Source: a virus. Taken from it: a stretch of 21,470 nucleotides of DNA. The notes beneath the pieces are model-generated. The model was not told the DNA's origin. It searched no databases and was given only the letters and a program-made list of their open reading frames with translations. This document shows positions 14,708 to 21,322 of the stretch, in pieces. Numbering within the stretch: the first letter of the stretch is position 1; every line of letters starts with the position of its first letter. The DNA lies in the IMG/VR virus record IMGVR_UViG_3300042868_002461, positions 1-21,470 of that record; one strand, given 5' to 3'. A program made the translations under genes and the position numbers.

Positions 14708-16555
14708 TTATGGGCAGTTACCGAATCCAACAGTTACGTAAATATTTCCATTCATCAAACCGCCTCCAGTATAACCAGGCAACACTAATCTAAATGTATT
14801 GGTAACACCAGAAATCGGAGTTCCCCAAACAGCGTTAACTATAATTGGAGTGCCAGGTGTTTGCAAACCTCCGAATAAAATAACACTACCTCCACCAGTT
14901 GTAGTATTTCCAAGCTGAATATTTCCTTGGCGAATTGGTGATACAGGTGTTGTAAAATCATAGTCAACACGTATATAATAAGTTTGACCTGCTACTGGAG
15001 TTTCACCCAAAATATTATTCACCGCAATAACCACATATCTATCTTTTGTGGCATTGACAACTTTAATATGAGCTGCATCACCAACCACACCATTCAAATA
15101 AACTTGAGTCGTTCCTGAAGTTTGTCCAAACACATTATAGTAATCGCACGGATCAGGGCCAGGTATCGGATATTCAGCAGCAGTTATATTTATTGTATCG
15201 TATTCGTTAGCTAATTGAAGTCGCAATGATTGGTTATATTTGCGACTATTCCTTTCACGGCGCATCAAGTAGTTTGTATCTTCAACAACAACGGGAAGAA
15301 TGTTGTAACCATCTACGTTATCATCCACCATCCATACTGACTTTGAATAGAACAAGTCTTTCATCCACTTATATTCACTCTCAGTTACCCAATCGCTTGT
15401 AAGATTGATAAAAGTCTTTGTGATTGGCTCACGCTCGTTTAATGCCCTTGAATAATTCTTGGTATCAAATGGGTTGTCTACATCGGCAGTGTTATAGTTG
15501 CCCAAATAACTCTTGTATCTTTTCTTTTCGACATCAATACTACGCTCATTCTTTTTGATGAAAGAGTAGCTATCCCACCCCCCTAATTGATTTAACCAAT
15601 ACAAATGCACTGGATTGTGTTTGCAGTCCTCATCTATGTAAAATCCGTACTTAGCAGTCACCTCATCTTCTGCTGCATCAATTCCGACAATAGTCCAGAA
15701 GGATGTGTCGTCAGCTTGTTCTTGAGATATATATGCACCATCCACTAAATTCTTCAGACCTGCGGGTATATGCAATAGACCACCGTCAATAAAACTCATT
15801 GGAATGTCAAAGGTTGTGATTTCAGCATAGGCATTGTCATATAATACATATTTGAAATTAGCAATGGTAGTATATGGATAGTTTGAATTTATGAAAGTTC
15901 CATCGTCTGCAATCCAACTAAGAATCTTGTATGCGCTATCCTGCTCACCTGTAACGTTTGACCTTGAGATACGTTGCCAATTGATAACCTCTTGTTGTAA
16001 TGTCGCAGGGATATTGATCCGTGACGCAATGGTCTCAGCATTAAAACCTATTGTGTTATCATAGCATTGAGATAGTGCGATTGGTTTTGTGTCATTGCTA
16101 CCCATAACTAAAAAGTTACTTTTACCTTTGCCATATACGCACATAAAATCGTAAACAACAGTCACTGATTCATCTTCAGTGAACACACCGCCAACATCAT
16201 AACCCTCAAAAAGTCTTATCCTAAAGTTTCTACATAAATTATCATTGATTAATATAGGCTCATTTATTTGCAGTAACACATCATCAGTACCTGTAATGGT
16301 TACATTTGTCGTAACCAACTGGTTAAAGATAGTCTTTGCATTGAACACACCACTACCAACCGAATTTGGTGATATATAAAATTTGTATTCATTTCCGCTT
16401 AACGGATCTGCGATTTCAACAACGTATTTGAACCCACTATTTGCGAACTCAGACGAAGTCATTGTAAATGAGACATCATTGTTTGAGTAACACATTCCTG
16501 TGAATGCGTCCACTCCTTGTGCGGACAATCCTCTGACTGCTGTATTGTATGCCAT
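14708..16555 (-). CDS. Tail protein (distal-tail-like)
   Basis: The 615-residue protein starts MAYNTAVRGLSAQG, and its N-terminal half is beta-rich. Near the middle it has LYWLNQLGGWDSYSFIKKNE, which I recall from a conserved family of Bacteroidota phage tail proteins. The C-terminus (from about 480) consists of beta strands and Gly/Thr-rich turns (GNTTTGGGSVILFGG), like an exposed binding domain. No signal is seen. It is joined to the preceding gp10-like gene in a TAATG junction and is 9 bases before the 1011-residue gene. It is probably part of the tail tip near the tube end; a distal tail or fibre-attachment protein fits. Confidence 0.68.
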   Translation of the reverse strand: MAYNTAVRGLSAQGVDAFTGMCYSNNDVSFTMTSSEFANSGFKYVVEIADPLSGNEYKFYISPNSVGSGVFNAKTIFNQLVTTNVTITGTDDVLLQINEPILINDNLCRNFRIRLFEGYDVGGVFTEDESVTVVYDFMCVYGKGKSNFLVMGSNDTKPIALSQCYDNTIGFNAETIASRINIPATLQQEVINWQRISRSNVTGEQDSAYKILSWIADDGTFINSNYPYTTIANFKYVLYDNAYAEITTFDIPMSFIDGGLLHIPAGLKNLVDGAYISQEQADDTSFWTIVGIDAAEDEVTAKYGFYIDEDCKHNPVHLYWLNQLGGWDSYSFIKKNERSIDVEKKRYKSYLGNYNTADVDNPFDTKNYSRALNEREPITKTFINLTSDWVTESEYKWMKDLFYSKSVWMVDDNVDGYNILPVVVEDTNYLMRRERNSRKYNQSLRLQLANEYDTINITAAEYPIPGPDPCDYYNVFGQTSGTTQVYLNGVVGDAAHIKVVNATKDRYVVIAVNNILGETPVAGQTYYIRVDYDFTTPVSPIRQGNIQLGNTTTGGGSVILFGGLQTPGTPIIVNAVWGTPISGVTNTFRLVLPGYTGGGLMNGNIYVTVGFGNCP

Positions 16556-17130
16556 TATACTTTAATTTTTCCTTGTAAATTTTCCTCAATTGCTATTGTT
16601 ATCTCACCTTTCAATGCCGCCATAAATCTATCATTAAAATCTACCACTGTTTCATTGACTGCATCCCTAAAATAAAACAATGGCTTGATTCCCCTCCGTG
16701 CTATTGACCTTGCTATCTTACTTGCCATCCAATCAGTAGCGTCTTCCTTTGCTTTTGGAGTAGCGAACTTTTTGAACGCCCCATTTGGTTCACGTGGTTG
16801 GATGCGTTTAATCTTCATCCAGTTGCGAATCGCATCTACATCAACAGACTTTTTCTTAAATGAAAATCGAGAGTTGTTATTGCCTTGATAACCATTCACA
16901 CCTTCCTCAACAAATACCGCATATTCGGATGCCGTTCCTTTCGCAAAGAAATCAATTCGTTTATACTTATTGTCATATCGGTAAGTCAATGACTTGCGTA
17001 AGTTATCTGATGCCACCGCTCTGCGCTTCTTTCCGTTCACGGTGCGATAGACACCAAGATTGAGCATAGCACGCTCAACAACCTCCTGTCCAAATTCATT
17101 CATTAATTGAGTGATTGGATTAGTAGCCAT
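16555..17130 (-). CDS. HK97 gp10-like tail completion protein
   Basis: The 191-residue basic protein fits the gp10 type: KSLTYRYDNKYKRIDFFAKG, then SEYAVFVEEGVNGYQ, a basic FSFKKKSVDVDAIRNWM patch and a C-terminal RGIKPLFYFRDAVNETV. The Tyr-Ala-Val-Phe-Val-Glu-Glu-Gly motif is the usual landmark. Such proteins join the tail to the head or complete the tail top. It overlaps the upstream 65-residue gene by 11 bases and ends in a TAATG junction with the next tail gene. It is soluble with no signal. Confidence 0.75.
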   Translation of the reverse strand: MATNPITQLMNEFGQEVVERAMLNLGVYRTVNGKKRRAVASDNLRKSLTYRYDNKYKRIDFFAKGTASEYAVFVEEGVNGYQGNNNSRFSFKKKSVDVDAIRNWMKIKRIQPREPNGAFKKFATPKAKEDATDWMASKIARSIARRGIKPLFYFRDAVNETVVDFNDRFMAALKGEITIAIEENLQGKIKV

Positions 17131-17317
17131 TGGTAAAGATTGTAAATGCGGTGTTACTATCTGCTATCAATAAGTCAACAAAGGCATCAATACCTTTCTC
17201 AATGAGTGCGTTTCTGAATGGTGCGTAATCATCACTACCATCGAATCCGAAAAGAATATTCCCTTCAAATACGTGAATCATTGTGATGCCATTATTTTCA
17301 GTTATTGTATATCTCAT
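17120..17317 (-). CDS. Small acidic protein of unknown function
   Basis: The 65-residue protein starts MRYTITENNGITMIHVFEGN and is acidic, with a GFDGSDDYAPFRNALIEKGI segment. No membrane or metal motif is visible. It begins one base before the end of the fibre gene's stop region and overlaps the gp10-like gene by 11 bases, so it is translated from the same mRNA. It may be a small tail-assembly or fibre-assembly partner, but this is only by location. Confidence 0.6.
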   Translation of the reverse strand: MRYTITENNGITMIHVFEGNILFGFDGSDDYAPFRNALIEKGIDAFVDLLIADSNTAFTIFTNGY

Positions 17318-17318
17318 A

Positions 17319-18230
17319 TTATATAGTCATTACGCAAGACCACGCACCAAGTCCACCACTGCTTGCCGTTGCATTATTGTTGAATCGAATAGCCATTAAG
17401 TCACCTGCTACAAATGTTACACTATTTGCTGTATTTGAATAAACACCAGACACACTACCTGCGGCAACTGTAATTACTAAAGCTGTATCAACACTATTTT
17501 TTCTAATAGTTAAAACCAAGCTACCTGATGCAGGTTGACTGCTTGTCATAAAGAAATAAAAATTATTCAGTGTACACGCATTAGGCATTGGCAATCTTCT
17601 GGCAGCTTCACTTGGATTACCTGCCACATTGCTAAAATTGGCAAAAGTTACTTGACCTGATGTTAATGTTGCACCGCCAAAAGTTACTTGCAAAATTGAT
17701 TTTGAAGAACCAATTTTTGAATCAATTTGCGTTTGAATGGATGAAGTAACACCACTCAAATAACCCATTTCAGTTGGTGTTGCACCATTTAGATTTTGAG
17801 CAGTTGTGATATTACCAGTCGATCTATTTATAGCAATTGGATTGTCTATGTGTGCGCCTGCGTCATTGTATCTTCTAAGTTGAAAATCCGCACCGCTATT
17901 ACTACCCGACTCAGTGCCATCCACACGCAATGCCCAACGTTGTACATCATCAGTGCGAAAGGAAAGAATCCTACTTACTCCATTGTCCGCATCAATCTTG
18001 ACACGAGTTGTGGACGCACCGCCATCAATATGCAACTTTTCAGCACCTGCGGTTGTACCTATACCAATGCTATCAGCAGTCAGTGAATGAGTACCCAAGT
18101 CAACGTCAGCAGTAGCACCTGTGTAAGGTACACCACCACCACCTCCCGACATTGGTTTCCACGTATTATCCCCTGCCAAGTAATCGGTAGAGGATGCAGG
18201 ATCATTGGTTGTGTATTGCAGCTTTTTCAT
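17319..18230 (-). CDS. Tail fibre or receptor-binding protein
   Basis: The 303-residue protein has fibre landmarks: a Gly-rich linker (PMSGGGGGVPYTGATADVDL) at about 27-46, then SIGIGTTAGAEKLHIDGG and a repeat-like beta region, and LNGATPTEMGYLSGVTSS followed by IQTQIDSKIG, a motif of trimeric fibres. The C-terminus from about 180 is beta-rich with Ser/Ala/Gly and probably contacts the host surface. Such proteins decide host range and are often the most variable part of a phage. It starts in a TGATG junction with the gene upstream. It is a single complete ORF with no visible frameshift. Confidence 0.78.
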   Translation of the reverse strand: MKKLQYTTNDPASSTDYLAGDNTWKPMSGGGGGVPYTGATADVDLGTHSLTADSIGIGTTAGAEKLHIDGGASTTRVKIDADNGVSRILSFRTDDVQRWALRVDGTESGSNSGADFQLRRYNDAGAHIDNPIAINRSTGNITTAQNLNGATPTEMGYLSGVTSSIQTQIDSKIGSSKSILQVTFGGATLTSGQVTFANFSNVAGNPSEAARRLPMPNACTLNNFYFFMTSSQPASGSLVLTIRKNSVDTALVITVAAGSVSGVYSNTANSVTFVAGDLMAIRFNNNATASSGGLGAWSCVMTI

Positions 18231-18700
18231 CAGTCGCCGATGTAAGGAATTTCACACGCATTCCATTGGTAGTCAACTGTGATGTCTATGGACAATTGCA
18301 CACCTGTTAAGACGTGCGAAAACTCTTCAATAAAAGGTTGCGCTGAAATTGGTTTGCCTAACACTACAGACTCATCAAAGATGCTCCCATTTTCGAGCAT
18401 CGCTACAAAGTCACCCGCTAATTGAATGCACTCACTCATTGATTGCCTTTGATATTCAGTCTTTTCCTCCTTATCTCTCGGAAGGTCTGCAAAGTAGACA
18501 TCAAAAGAATACGTTAACGCACCTGCATCAAATGAAAATGAAGTAGGTGTGACGTGCATCCAAGGCCATTCACCTTCCTTTTCAAGGTCAGCTTGACTTA
18601 TTTGTCCGTGTGTGAACCTGCGTAACAATGCGTGGCTATTCGAGAATTGCTCGAATTTACCAATAACAACATTGTAAGTATAAAGAGATGAATCGCTCAT
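18230..18700 (-). CDS. Tail terminator-like protein
   Basis: The 156-residue protein is compact and mixed alpha/beta: TYSFDVYFADLPRDKEEKTE in the middle, a helix (YQRQSMSECIQLAGDFVAML), and a beta-rich end with LTGVQLSIDITVDYQWNACE. This layout matches small phage neck proteins that stop tail polymerisation and join the tail to the head. It follows the chaperone extension by 14 bases and is joined to the fibre gene. The family assignment is from resemblance and position. Confidence 0.6.
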   Translation of the reverse strand: MSDSSLYTYNVVIGKFEQFSNSHALLRRFTHGQISQADLEKEGEWPWMHVTPTSFSFDAGALTYSFDVYFADLPRDKEEKTEYQRQSMSECIQLAGDFVAMLENGSIFDESVVLGKPISAQPFIEEFSHVLTGVQLSIDITVDYQWNACEIPYIGD

Positions 18701-18714
18701 AATGTTAAGTAGCT

Positions 18715-19460
18715 TTAATGGTCATTTTTAGACATCAATTGTTTTTGGAAGTTGTAATAATCTAACCGATAAGAAAGATGTGCAAATATGGTAGACGCTT
18801 GTGTCTCAGTTATTGCATCAAATTTAGTCACATCTCTGTCTGCCAGTTCTTCAATGACGTGAAACCATCCGTAGCGTTCAGCTAATTCGCTTGTTGCAAT
18901 TGTTCCTCCATCATCTTCATCGCCTTCATCAAGTTCTCCTGAATCTTGGACTCTAAAAACGAGAGGGAAGTGGTCACTAATTCGCTTTCGATAGTCGAAA
19001 AAAAAAGCAACGCACCATTAGCAATGGACAAAGGCATTTGCTCAAAGTCCTTTGCATTGGATAGATGATCCGCAGTGTACTGCTGTATTTTATATTTAGT
19101 GCCAATCTCAGATGAGATGGGGCGATAAAGGATGGACAATAGCTTAGGTAGATTCTTTGGAAAGTCTTTGCAGTTGGTATCCAAGTCCAACCATTCACCG
19201 AATGAAATCTTATTGATGTCAGGGATGAATCCGTACCCATTCCACTTGTGCTGATGATTGGCCATTGGATTAGCAATGACCTCACGAAATGCACTAATCG
19301 CTTTCTCCATATCTTCTGGAGTCAACTGTCTAACAAAGTCTTTAGACTGTCCTAAGATAGCGGACACTTGACCAATGTCGTTACCTTCGTTATTAAGGAA
19401 GTCAACATACTGCTTGACCGTTATCGTATTATAGTCAAGGTTTACCTTAATCTTTTGCAT
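18715..19460 (-). CDS. Tail assembly chaperone, -1 frameshift fusion (GT-like)
   Basis: The extension frame is open from just after a TAA (19020-19018) to TAA at 18717-18715, and it has no ATG, GTG or TTG before a GTG about 45 codons from its end. It is one base back (-1) from the chaperone frame. The extension includes DDGGTIATSELAERYGWFHV and a helical end (TKFDAITETQASTIFAHL), the kind of domain seen fused to the C-terminus of phage tail chaperones. A slip would give a 248-residue protein. The candidate sites are T9 (19006-18998) and GTTTTTA (18960-18954). In lambda the equivalent gpGT binds the tape measure and the tube protein. This is the best explanation of the two frames; a sequencing error is the other. 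Confidence 0.7.
18882..19460 (-). CDS. Tail assembly chaperone, zero-frame product (G-like)
   Basis: Start ATG 19460 (MQKIKVNLDYNTITVKQYVD) is chosen over an in-frame ATG at 19496 because it has a GGAGGAGGT Shine-Dalgarno five bases upstream and overlaps the upstream gene by only 14 bases. The 192-residue protein has a helical core with ISFGEWLDLDTNCKDFPKNL and LSILYRPISSEIG, like small tail chaperones. It ends with a coiled helix (FLESKIQENLMKAMKMMEEQ). It would hold the tape measure during tail assembly and not be in the virion. Family from resemblance and from the frameshift arrangement. Confidence 0.72.
   Translation of the reverse strand: MQKIKVNLDYNTITVKQYVDFLNNEGNDIGQVSAILGQSKDFVRQLTPEDMEKAISAFREVIANPMANHQHKWNGYGFIPDINKISFGEWLDLDTNCKDFPKNLPKLLSILYRPISSEIGTKYKIQQYTADHLSNAKDFEQMPLSIANGALLFFSTIESELVTTSLSFLESKIQENLMKAMKMMEEQLQQAN
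18954..19006 (-). promoter_or_regulatory. Candidate -1 ribosomal frameshift sites
   Basis: The minus strand has C then nine T (19006-18998), read CTT TTT TTT TCG in the zero frame. T TTT TTT allows exact re-pairing after a -1 slip. Further on, G TTT TTA (18960-18954) is a second, weaker candidate that would keep more of the conserved zero-frame helix. Both lie between the TAA that opens the -1 frame (19020-19018) and the zero-frame stop (18884-18882). I saw no clear stem-loop downstream of either. Confidence 0.65.
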
Positions 19461-19623
19461 TCTGCACCTCCTCCAATACCTTGTTAATCCATTCATCGAA
19501 TAGGTTACTCATCTCAGTCTTTGCAAGTCTCTTGCGTTGTTCCTTTTGTTGTAGCCACAACCCGAATAAAACGCACATAGTGTACGTGTGTTTGGCTTGG
19601 TCTTTTGCTTGGTCTTGATCCAT
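19447..19623 (-). CDS. Small 58-residue helical protein before the tail chaperone
   Basis: ATG 19623-19621 starts a frame that ends with TAA 19449-19447, giving 58 residues. It begins MDQDQAKDQAKHTYTMCVLF, and the middle (CVLFGLWLQQKEQRKRLAK) and end (FDEWINKVLEEVQNAKD) are helical and charged. Its start overlaps the previous stop in a TAATG junction, and its end overlaps the chaperone start by 14 bases. It fills what would otherwise be a 160-base gap in a packed operon. The hydrophobic CVLFGLWL stretch is too short for a membrane span. No family recognised. Confidence 0.65.
   Translation of the reverse strand: MDQDQAKDQAKHTYTMCVLFGLWLQQKEQRKRLAKTEMSNLFDEWINKVLEEVQNAKD
19466..19474 (-). promoter_or_regulatory. 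Strong Shine-Dalgarno site for the tail chaperone
   Basis: On the minus strand GGAGGAGGT (19474-19466) ends five bases before ATG 19460. Most other starts here have only A-rich leaders or partial matches. It lies within the coding sequence of the 58-residue gene, so it may be partly due to Glu-Glu-Val codons, but spacing and length are ideal. Confidence 0.6.
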
Positions 19624-19829
19624 TAGATTTTTATTAATTCATTTTTAACTTGTGACAAATATATAACGTGCAGTGCAGCACCATCCTCATCTGCCCATTC
19701 AGCTAAGTAGTCTATCATTTCATCAATGAAAATCGTAGCACATTTAAGTACATACTTTTTCGGCACACCCGACTCCATCCCATTATAGACTTTATCATAA
19801 ATGTCTTGAGCTTTCTCTTTTGCGGTCAT
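19623..19829 (-). CDS. Hypothetical helical protein
   Basis: The 68-residue protein starts MTAKEKAQDIYDKVYNGMES and continues KKYVLKCATIFIDEMIDYLA; it is helical. I recall small proteins beginning with TAKEKAQ in many Bacteroidota phages, without a known function. It is joined to both neighbours by TAATG junctions, so it shares their mRNA and its translation is probably coupled. It contains no motif that would suggest an enzyme. Confidence 0.68.
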   Translation of the reverse strand: MTAKEKAQDIYDKVYNGMESGVPKKYVLKCATIFIDEMIDYLAEWADEDGAALHVIYLSQVKNELIKI

Positions 19830-20059
19830 TAGTCTATCTTTATTTGGTTGTCGTTTAGAATTTCGTAGAACTTATCCCGAAGTTTATCCAGTGCGTCTAA
19901 TTGTTCACCATTATAGTTTTGGCTATTGTACTTGATTTGACTACGCATCAATTGGTCAAATTCCCACAAGGCAATATAAACCCCATTCAAGTTGGTGAAT
20001 CGCTTATGCGCCTCAATGTCGGTAGGCTCGTCTAAATCAAATTCGATAATGGCTCTCAT
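19829..20059 (-). CDS. Hypothetical phage protein
   Basis: The 76-residue protein starts MRAIIEFDLDEPTDIEAHKR and has GVYIALWEFDQLMRSQIKYN and a helical end (LDALDKLRDKFYEILNDNQI). This pattern of a short strand followed by a WEFDQ/LR-type helix is one I recall from small genes in many tailed phages, with no known role. It overlaps the upstream small-terminase-like gene by an ATGA junction and the downstream one by TAATG. It is soluble and probably accessory. Confidence 0.68.
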   Translation of the reverse strand: MRAIIEFDLDEPTDIEAHKRFTNLNGVYIALWEFDQLMRSQIKYNSQNYNGEQLDALDKLRDKFYEILNDNQIKID

Positions 20060-20355
20060 AACTTATCACTGATAATGATTTGCACTGGTGCATCTCCATC
20101 TCCGACAATGGTATTCCTCGCTTGTTTGGGTTTGAAATACTCCAAAGTCTTTAGGTAAAGTTCGGATGCTATCATCTTATCTTCATCATTGCGAGAGTTC
20201 CACAACTTATCAAGGAACGCATTGAACTGCTCCGCTTGTTGACCTGTAATTGATTCACCGAGTGCTTCCCATTGGAGTGACTTTTGAGACTTTGCCCCGA
20301 CTGGTTTAAGACCACCGTGACCTTTCTTTAATCTTCCTTGTTCATCTCTTTCCAT
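20056..20355 (-). CDS. Terminase small subunit-like protein
   Basis: The 99-residue protein starts MERDEQGRLKKGHGGLKPVG, a basic Gly/Lys-rich N-terminus of the kind seen in DUF5681-like proteins, then a helical core (LGESITGQQAEQFNAFLDKL, then YLKTLEYFKPKQARNTIVGD). The EYFKPKQAR motif followed by a short beta tail resembles proteins often annotated as small terminase or packaging recognition subunits. It would bind packaging DNA and pass it to the large subunit. The large terminase is about 20 kb away on the other strand, which is unusual and weakens the call. Alternative: an unrelated DNA-binding phage protein. Confidence 0.45.
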   Translation of the reverse strand: MERDEQGRLKKGHGGLKPVGAKSQKSLQWEALGESITGQQAEQFNAFLDKLWNSRNDEDKMIASELYLKTLEYFKPKQARNTIVGDGDAPVQIIISDKL

Positions 20356-20368
20356 AACTGACTATAAT

Positions 20369-20731
20369 TTATGGTGTTACTAAAATATCTTTCAAGTTAG
20401 GCCTCGAATAATTTTCACCCTTCATCACTTTGCCATCTTCACGATAGATGGGTTGACCATTGGCATCCAACTTGCTCATATTAGAACGGTGAACCTCATC
20501 GAATAGAGCCTCTAATTTGTCTTCAATTTGAAGATTGATGGCATAGCCAATGAGTAAGTACATTTGATCTATAATCGCATCCGCTATTTCAACGTTGTTC
20601 TTTGCCCTCATCATCTCATTAAGTTCCTCTTCAACCAAATCGTAATGTAATACGTGATTGCAATCGTGAACGCAAGTAGATAAGCCAAATGCCTTCCTGA
20701 ATTCACGTACTTGGTCAATCTGTCTTTTCAT
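20369..20731 (-). CDS. MazG-like nucleotide pyrophosphohydrolase
   Basis: The 120-residue protein has the ExxE and ExxD metal-binding pattern of the all-alpha NTP pyrophosphohydrolase superfamily: Glu36-Leu-Asn-Glu39 and Glu48-Ile-Ala-Asp51, then a helix bearing Asp55, and EVHRSNMSKLD at about 79-89 followed by GENYSRPNL. Such enzymes hydrolyse NTPs or dNTPs to the monophosphate and pyrophosphate and may alter the host nucleotide or (p)ppGpp pool during infection. It is joined to the zinc-ribbon gene by an ATGA overlap. The family is well supported; the substrate is not known. Confidence 0.8.
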   Translation of the reverse strand: MKRQIDQVREFRKAFGLSTCVHDCNHVLHYDLVEEELNEMMRAKNNVEIADAIIDQMYLLIGYAINLQIEDKLEALFDEVHRSNMSKLDANGQPIYREDGKVMKGENYSRPNLKDILVTP

Positions 20732-20958
20732 TTTAATACCTTTTTAATAATTTGCCATTTGGTCTCAAACGTTATCTTTTGAAATTTCTTAATACTGAAG
20801 TTAAAAAACCATCCTTCTCTAACTTGATTTAATTTCTTATATTCACACACTCTGCACACCTTCACCCTACCTTTGTCACTTTCTCTCTGGTATCTCATCC
20901 CATCTTTGCCAAATAGGAATAAAGGCAAACGCCATTCACACCTGAAACACTTTTTCAT
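20728..20958 (-). CDS. Small zinc-ribbon protein
   Basis: The 76-residue basic protein has CxxC at 4-7 (CFRC) and CxxC at 35-38 (CRVC), a spacing that forms a zinc ribbon, and a Lys-rich C-terminal helix (about 56-76). It may bind DNA, RNA or a host protein. Small proteins with this CxxC...CxxC and nearby YKK pattern are common in Bacteroidota phages, and I know of no function. It overlaps both neighbours in ATGA junctions. Without the two Cys pairs it would be an unremarkable ORF; with them it is a solid small gene. Confidence 0.75.
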   Translation of the reverse strand: MKKCFRCEWRLPLFLFGKDGMRYQRESDKGRVKVCRVCEYKKLNQVREGWFFNFSIKKFQKITFETKWQIIKKVLK

Positions 20959-21311
20959 ATCTCCAATTTAGATTTGAAATGGTTAATCAATTGTTCCATT
21001 TTGTGGTCGTAGTATTTGGTGAAGGTCAAGAATCCTTCTTTGTCTTGTTCATATAACTTGTAAAGGACATTGCGTAACCTTTGACCATTGCTTTTCTTTT
21101 CAATTTCAAAGTCAGCTTTAAGGTCGTTAAGAATGTCCCTTTCATTAGTAGCGAATTCCTCTTCTTTTAGAGCGCAATAAACAAACGAATTTTGAAGAGA
21201 GAATATTTGCCCAGCTTGGTCAGGAGTTAGTTCATTAGTACCTATCACAATAGCAGTAGTCCTATCCTTGCGTGACTTTATTGATTCGATTTGAGCGGGT
21301 AGTATAATCAT
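20955..21311 (-). CDS. Hypothetical helical protein, first gene of the minus-strand block
   Basis: The start is ATG 21311 (MIILPAQIESIKSRKDRTTA), 118 residues. A TTG two codons upstream (21317) overlaps a -7 box and is less likely. The N-terminus has two or three strands, then NELTPDQAGQIFSLQNSFVY and a charged helical C-terminus with RLRNVLYKLYEQDKEGF. I recall the ELTPDQ...QNSFVY pattern from phage proteins of unknown role. It begins right after the candidate -7 box, so it may be translated from a leaderless transcript. Its stop overlaps the zinc-ribbon start in an ATGA junction. Confidence 0.72.
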   Translation of the reverse strand: MIILPAQIESIKSRKDRTTAIVIGTNELTPDQAGQIFSLQNSFVYCALKEEEFATNERDILNDLKADFEIEKKSNGQRLRNVLYKLYEQDKEGFLTFTKYYDHKMEQLINHFKSKLEI

Positions 21312-21314
21312 ATT

Positions 21315-21322
21315 CAAATTTA
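21315..21322 (-). promoter_or_regulatory. Candidate -7 box at the head of the minus-strand block
   Basis: On the minus strand TAAATTTG (21322-21315) fits TAnnTTTG and ends three bases before ATG 21311. No good TTG was found at the -33 distance, so the promoter is incomplete or uses other contacts. If real, it would drive the whole late operon. Confidence 0.4.

Noticed and set aside
18977-19294. 105-codon minus-strand ORF inside the tail chaperone gene
   Set aside because: It is in the third frame, low in coding character, and unrelated to the frame that carries the conserved extension.
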